From Caldisericota bacterium (GTDB lineage: Bacteria; CG03; B21-G15): DNA of 7,389 nt. The translations under genes and the position numbers were made by a program. Below are positions 6,871 through 7,389 of the stretch, one piece after another (positions within the stretch are counted from its first letter, which is position 1; every line of letters starts with the position of its first letter). The notes below the pieces were generated by a model, which saw only the letters and a list, made by a program, of their open reading frames with translations, was not told the origin of the DNA and ran no database searches. The stretch is taken from NCBI GenBank assembly GCA_003650255.1, contig QMOP01000061.1, positions 1-7,389 of the forward strand, written 5' to 3'.

Positions 6871-7389
6871 TTTAATTTTTTTTCTCTCTATTTCCTATTC
6901 ATTTGATGTAAAAAAAATTGATATAACAGTAAAAAAGAATTCTCACCAGTTTAAAGCAAATCTTTTTCTTATAAAAGGGATGGGTTATTTAAGGAAAGAG
7001 GAGATAGAGAATATTTATTCTCTTAATGTTAGGTTTGATAAGGGAAGTAAAAGAATTTTTCTTGGAGAAGATATAATTTTATTCCTTAACAGTAATTCTG
7101 TTATCATAAATGGAGAGAGAAAAAGTTTGAGAAAATCTCCGAAAATTATTAAAGACAGATTATATATACCACTTGAACTTTTTTTGACAAACGCATTTTC
7201 AAAGGTAACCAATTTAAGAACTGTCTGGAATTATTCAGAAAAACTCTTGACTATTTTTAAAGAAGGAAGATATGATTTTATAAAGTTTTATTCGTTTCCT
7301 GAATTTGACAGGTTTTATTTTTCCTTTTCAACTGGAAATTATCTTTATTCAAAGAAAGAAGGAAATCTGATAGAAGTCGGTTTTAAAAA
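6857..7389 (+). CDS. Secreted protein, probably AMIN-domain N-acetylmuramoyl-L-alanine amidase (5' part)
   Basis: The frame stays open to the window end (177 codons seen, no stop), so the C-terminus is missing. Residues 1-16 are a hydrophobic export signal ending near SYSF. Residues about 70-133 resemble the copper amine oxidase N-terminal-like domain common in cell-wall proteins: an LNSNSVIINGE strand, a KIIKDRLYIPLELFL segment, then an aromatic strand. Residues about 137-176 (FPEFDRFYFSFS, then LIEVGF) look like the start of an AMIN domain. This pair usually precedes an amidase_3 catalytic domain that cleaves peptidoglycan stem peptides, but that domain lies outside the window, so function is inferred. 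ATG6857 overlaps polA by 14 bases and has AGGA 10 bases upstream. An in-frame TTG6830 would add a basic stretch (NIRKEK) and make a more typical signal peptide. Other secreted AMIN proteins, for example secretin-like pilus proteins, are possible. Confidence 0.6.
   Translation, partial: MIWISLIFFLSISYSFDVKKIDITVKKNSHQFKANLFLIKGMGYLRKEEIENIYSLNVRFDKGSKRIFLGEDIILFLNSNSVIINGERKSLRKSPKIIKDRLYIPLELFLTNAFSKVTNLRTVWNYSEKLLTIFKEGRYDFIKFYSFPEFDRFYFSFSTGNYLYSKKEGNLIEVGFK

Noticed and set aside
7015..7212. Minus-strand frame at the right edge
   Set aside because: Opposite the open + strand frame that carries a signal peptide and recognisable wall-protein domains.

Overview
The window comes from an AT-rich bacterium. 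By eye the coding part is roughly 30-40% G+C, arginine is almost always AGA or AGG with only a handful of CGN codons, and isoleucine often uses ATA. A lipobox lipoprotein and a secreted cell-wall-type protein suggest an envelope-bearing bacterium, and the codon and lysine/glutamate bias would suit a thermophile or an uncultivated lineage. I cannot name the phylum from the sequence.

Layout, all genes on the + strand. Bases 1-230 are a GC-rich non-coding block (about 58% G+C over bases 1-180, counted by hand) made of degenerate inverted, direct and octamer repeats. A good sigma-70-type promoter (233-260) then drives a small lipoprotein gene (295-678) with one Ig-like domain. An AT-rich spacer (679-929) has a probable promoter but no convincing terminator. 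Next come three overlapping genes: dnaE (930-4358), polA (4339-6870, TTG start) and the 5' part of a secreted gene (6857 to the window end). The last is probably an AMIN-type N-acetylmuramoyl-L-alanine amidase or a related envelope protein.

The core is a replication operon in which the replicative polymerase alpha subunit and DNA polymerase I overlap by 20 bases, so they are probably transcribed together and translationally coupled. DnaE would extend leading and lagging strands. Pol I would remove RNA primers with its intact 5' nuclease and fill the gaps. The proofreading signals are notable: DnaE keeps all nine predicted PHP metal ligands, so it probably carries its own 3'-5' exonuclease, whereas the 3'-5' exonuclease-like domain of Pol I has lost its acidic motifs. 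Pol I also has Asp where the family almost always has Glu at the sugar steric gate. I see no CRISPR array, transposase, tRNA or rRNA, and no clearly new multi-gene system. The most unexplained element is the GC-rich repeat block at the left edge.
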